Below, piece by piece: positions 60,072 to 64,000 of a stretch of DNA of 64,000 nucleotides. The stretch is from Cardiocondyla obscurior. Taxonomy: Eukaryota > Arthropoda > Insecta > Hymenoptera > Formicidae. The notes beneath the pieces are model-generated. The model worked only from the letters and a program-made list of their open reading frames with translations, had not been told where the DNA came from and ran no database searches. Made by a program: the position numbers and the translations under genes. The stretch spans positions 978,499 through 1,042,498 of the forward strand of contig NC_091868.1 of the NCBI RefSeq assembly GCF_019399895.1, read 5' to 3'. The first letter of the stretch is position 1. Each line of letters starts with the position of its first letter.

Positions 60072-63000
60072 ATGTCAAGAGAACGTGCTTCAAGAAGATT
60101 TTACCGTGTAGAAAGTACTAATGATTTGTTTGAATTCATGGATCGCGGTTATTCAGCCCAACATGAAAACCGGTGGAACTTTGAAGTTGCTTGGGAAGCT
60201 GCCAATAAAGGTATAATTTTATTTTATGTATATACAGTTTTATGTATGTGCTTCTTTATGATATATATTTCGAATAATATATTAATAATTCTCTTTTTCA
60301 GTTGGTGGTATCTACACTGTAATTAGATCTAAAGCTTATGTCTCAACAGAAGAAATGGGTGATCAGTATTGTCTTATTGGCCCATATAAAGAGCAATCAG
60401 CACGTACTGAGGTTGAGGAAGCAGACTTTCCTGTTCACAACCCTTTGCATCAAGCAGTACAAGTTTTACGCGATCAAGGATATAGAGTAAATCTTTTAAA
60501 AACTTGCATTTATATTTTTAGGATGTCTTACAGTTTTAATTTTTTCCTATATTAATATATAATAATAACAGTTTTGTATGCAAGACTTTTTTTTTAAGTA
60601 TATTATAAAATGGTGTTATTAAGGTAATAACGGGAACGTGGCTGGTGGATGGAAATCCTCAAATAATTCTATTTGACATTGGAAGTGCCGCTTGGAAACT
60701 AGACGAATATAAACAAGAATTATGGAGTACTTGCAATCTTGGAATACCTCATCTCGATATCGAAGCCAACGATGCTGTTATTTTAGGATATTTAGTCTGT
60801 CAATTTATTTCAGAGTTTAGGTAAATTAATGTTAATTTTTTTTTATTCTACAACTGTTTATATAACTGTTAATTTTTTTTTTCTACAATGATAAATTAAT
60901 AGAAAAGCAGCTGAAGGATATTCGAGCATTCCACCGCGAGTAGTTGTACACTGTCACGAATGGCAAGCAGGAGTTGGTTTAATTGCTTTGAGAACAAGGC
61001 ATGTAGATGTGGCTACTGTATTCACTACTCATGCTACCCTTTTGGGTAGATATCTTTGTGCAGGAAAGACTGATTTTTACAACAATTTAGATAAGGCACG
61101 TGAAACTTTGTTTCTATCTTTATCTAAAAATATATTTTTTTTTATATGTGTTTAATAATATGCCAAATATACTTTTTGTAGTTCAGTGTTGATGAAGAAG
61201 CAGGAAAGCGCCAGATATATCATAGATATTGCATGGAGCGTGCAGCTTCACATTTAGCACATGTATTTACGACCGTTTCTGATATCACTGGCTTCGAAGC
61301 CGAACATTTGCTCAAACGCAAACCTGATATTATTACGCCCAATGGATTAAATGTAAAAAAGTTTGCAGCACTGCACGAATTTCAGAATTTACACGCTATT
61401 AGTAAAGAAAAAATACACGAGTTTGTACGAGGACACTTTTATGGGTTCGTATAAAATTAATTTTCTCGTATTATTGTACATATTTTTTTTTTTTTTTTTT
61501 TTTTTAACGAAGATATTCAGTGTAATTTTATAATTTATTCTGCGCGCACGTGTATGTGTGTGTTGTACATCTAATAAAATATCCAAATTTATGTATGTTT
61601 GCAGACATTATGATTTTGATTTAGACAAAACGTTATATTTTTTCACCGCTGGGCGATATGAATTTGGAAATAAAGGAGCTGACATATTTATAGAAGCTCT
61701 GGCTAGATTAAATCATTATCTAAAATCATCTAGGCCTGATTTAACAGTAGTTGCTTTCCTCATTTTTCCCGCAAAGACTAATAACTTTAATGTCGAATCT
61801 CTTCGCGGGCACGCTGTAAGTATATTAATATTAATATCTTGTATATCATTTTAATACTTAAAATAATTATTATAAACAATTATAATATTTAATTCAATGT
61901 CAATTATTATTTTCAGGTAACAAAATCTCTGCGAGATACTATCGACGATATTCAACAGAAAATTGGGAAACGAATGTATGAATTGTGTCTTTCCGGTCGT
62001 ATGCCTGACGCTCAAGATTTACTGCAGAAAGATGACACTATAAAAATAAAACGGTATATCCAAGAAAATATTTAATATTTTATAGTTAATTTTTTTTATT
62101 TACTGACATTTTATTTCGTTCCACAGATGTTTGTACGCTTTGCAAAGAAATGGATTACCACCTATTACGACACACAACGTTGTCGATGATTGGAACGATC
62201 CAGTGTTAAATGCCATAAGAAGATGTAATCTTTTTAATACCGTTCACGATCGCGTCAAGGTAAAATGACATTTGCTGCGTTCAAGAACGTTACTCGAGTG
62301 CCCGAGTGTATCATTCTATTCTTGTTTAACGTTTGATAAACAAGAATAAAATGATACCCGGCGCATTCGGGTGTCGTTCTCGAATGCTGTCCAGTAGTAT
62401 ATACATGATACACATTACGTTAAGTTGAAATTAATGTGCATTATTTATAGATGGTGTTTCATCCGGAATTTTTATCTTCGACAAATCCATTATTTGGTCT
62501 GGATTACGAAGAGTTTGTTAGAGGATGCCATTTAGGTGTATTTCCTTCATACTACGAACCATGGGGTTACACTCCAGCTGAGTGTACAGTTATGGGTATA
62601 CCCAGCATTACCACTAACTTATCTGGCTTTGGATGTTTTATGCAGGAATACATAGCGGACCCAATGAGCTACGGTATCTACATCGTTGACAGGCGTTACA
62701 TCGGTTTAGAAGCGAGCGTTCAACAGCTCGCTCAATACATGTTCGATTTTGCACGATTAAGCCGTCGTCAACGTATTATTCAAAGAAATCGCACAGAGCG
62801 ACTCAGCGATCTTTTAGATTGGCGAAACCTTGGCATTGTAAGAAAAAATGCATTAATTAAGTATATGGATTTTAGATCGACCGTATTTCATTACTATGTT
62901 GGTTTTTTACAGTATTATCGTCAAGCAAGAATAAAAGCATTGACCACTGTGTATCCAGAGCTGAGATCAGAATACGCAGAGGGTGGAATTGGCCGATTTA

Positions 63001-63219
63001 ATTATCCCAGGCCAATTAGCGAGCCTCCATCTCCGTCATCTTCACGACACACAACACCAGCCGCTTCTGTACATGGTTCAGATGACGAAGATGAGGTTGA
63101 CGATGAAAAAGAGGTATATTGTTCAAAGTTTAGCTAAAAAAAAAAAAAAATTGTGCAATTTATCACTACGCTTATTCATTCCGTAGCTGGAAGAATTACG
63201 TCAATCAAATGGTAGATAA
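60072..63219 (+). CDS. GlyS: Glycogen synthase
   Basis: Ten coding exons (60072-60210, 60302-60486, 60624-60820, 60903-61095, 61182-61444, 61605-61815, 61917-62053, 62127-62259, 62451-63113, 63187-63219) give 717 residues. It transfers glucose from UDP-glucose to growing glycogen in the cytosol (GT3 family). Visible hallmarks are the N-terminal AANKVGGIYTVI nucleotide-binding segment, VVVHCHEWQAGVGL, TTHATLLGRYLCAG, the catalytic EPWGYTPAE (E-x7-E) motif, and the arginine-rich allosteric helix SRRQRIIQRNRTERL. The tail has the spaced-serine GSK3/CK2 cluster (RPISEPPSPSSSRH) and an acidic end, so covalent and glucose-6-phosphate control are conserved. Intron 4 uses a GC donor (AAG|GCACGT). The start at 60072 follows the family N terminus; an in-frame ATG at 60051 is an alternative. 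Confidence 0.96.
62274..62389. repeat. Palindromic miniature element in a GlyS intron
   Basis: The left arm (GCTGCGTTCAAGAACGTTAC through ATCATTCTATTCTTGTTTA) and the right arm (TAAACAAGAATAAAATGAT through GTCGTTCTCGAATGC) are imperfect reverse complements of about 53 bp with a loop of about 8 bp. This almost loop-less hairpin sits 15 bp past the donor of intron 8. It is a typical non-autonomous MITE. Confidence 0.7.
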
Positions 63220-64000
63220 AGAAAGATACCACAAGTGTTAACAACAGTAAGTAAACGTGTGCAGTACATTTCAAAATCATTTTTTAAATGTGCATGTAAC
63301 GTAGCAGTGCCAAAATACTAATTGCAATTTTTACGCAAAGTACGAGTTTTCGTGTTAAAAGAAAAAAAAAGAAAAGAAAAAAAAACGTGAATACCTAAGT
63401 CCTGAATTTTGAATTCATCTTTAACGTCTGTCACTGCCGTGCAAAACACAGAATGGAGATATTCTTTCTTTTTTTTTTTTGCTTGAACTTATTTACTGTT
63501 ATGTGCAATTTAGTCTATTAAGCAAATTTTATTTCCCATGCGTCGTAGTATATATTTAAATATACTAAAATTAAAATTAAAAATTAAACGTATAAAAAGA
63601 AAGATAAAAAAAATGTGCGCGTACAAATATATGTATGTACGTACACGTATTCGCATATCACATTGCGTGTCTGTTGTGTTTGCATATTACAATAATATAG
63701 GCGTATAATGAATGAATTTAATATACATGTAATTATACAGAATGTTATTCGTTGTATAGAAATAATTATATTTTTATTAGAATTATCATTTTGAATAAAT
63801 GTTTCAGCTACCTTGAATTATTTAATCCTTGCAACATTATTCACATCGTTCACACACACACACATTCATACATAGCACTTCGACATTACTATGTACATAA
63901 TATTGTAAAGAAAAATCTGTAAAAAAGATTAATAACAATATTGCTGCAATAAATTAAAAAAAAAAAACATTTTAACGATAATCAAATATTTTACTTTATA
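63220..64000 (+). other. GlyS 3' untranslated region
   Basis: AT-rich trailer with poly(A) signals AATAAA at 63794-63799 and 63948-63953, an A/G-rich tract near 63360-63387 and a short CA repeat near 63852-63864. No other gene. Confidence 0.6.

Overview
This window is a stretch of an AT-rich insect nuclear genome with intron-dense, tightly packed genes. A chemosensory protein (OS-D family), Trpm, Ada2b, bunched, hyd and a torso-like receptor kinase point to an insect. The small introns, hairpin-type miniature elements and gene set suggest Hymenoptera, possibly an ant; that last step is inference. All exon joins below were read by hand from splice sites and reading frame, and every listed multi-exon gene closes in frame from start to stop.

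Layout, left to right: (1) 418-1458 (-), two-exon chemosensory protein; then about 4.3 kb without a recognisable gene. (2) 5800-9687 (-), Ada2b, the SAGA adaptor. (3) 11220-19881 (+), a Trpm cation channel of about 1665 residues. (4) 20094-20447 (-), homologue of human C9orf85. (5) 21339-27163 (+), an 11-exon protein with one WW and three CUE-like segments; I do not know its name. (6) 30443-30963 (-), Trmt112. (7) 32407-34855 (+), long isoform of bunched (TSC22 family). (8) 36329-50883 (-), hyd/UBR5, a 37-exon giant HECT E3 ligase of about 2846 residues. (9) 52111-54767 (-), a receptor tyrosine kinase, best candidate torso. (10) 55465-55968 (+), Dr1/NC2beta. (11) 56313-58851 (-), Smg9. (12) 60072-63219 (+), glycogen synthase.

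Most genes are conserved single-copy housekeeping or developmental genes with unrelated jobs: transcription (Ada2b, Dr1, bun), RNA and protein quality control (Smg9, hyd), translation-factor and tRNA methylation (Trmt112), signalling (torso-like kinase, Trpm) and metabolism (GlyS). They do not form a pathway. Several pairs are head-to-head (Ada2b/Trpm, C9orf85-like/WW-CUE, Trmt112/bun, kinase/Dr1, Smg9/GlyS), so they may share promoter regions. Others are tail-to-tail (Trpm/C9orf85-like, bun/hyd, Dr1/Smg9).

I found no evidence for a radically new system. The most useful leads are: a 60-nt in-frame candidate cassette exon hidden in a Trpm intron; a triple-CUE protein with a built-in alternative end; two GC-AG introns in hyd and GlyS; several palindromic miniature elements; a three-copy tandem repeat of about 217 bp in hyd intron 1; and a 168-bp GTC/GCC triplet tract upstream of bun. 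No tRNA, rRNA, CRISPR, transposase or viral gene was seen.
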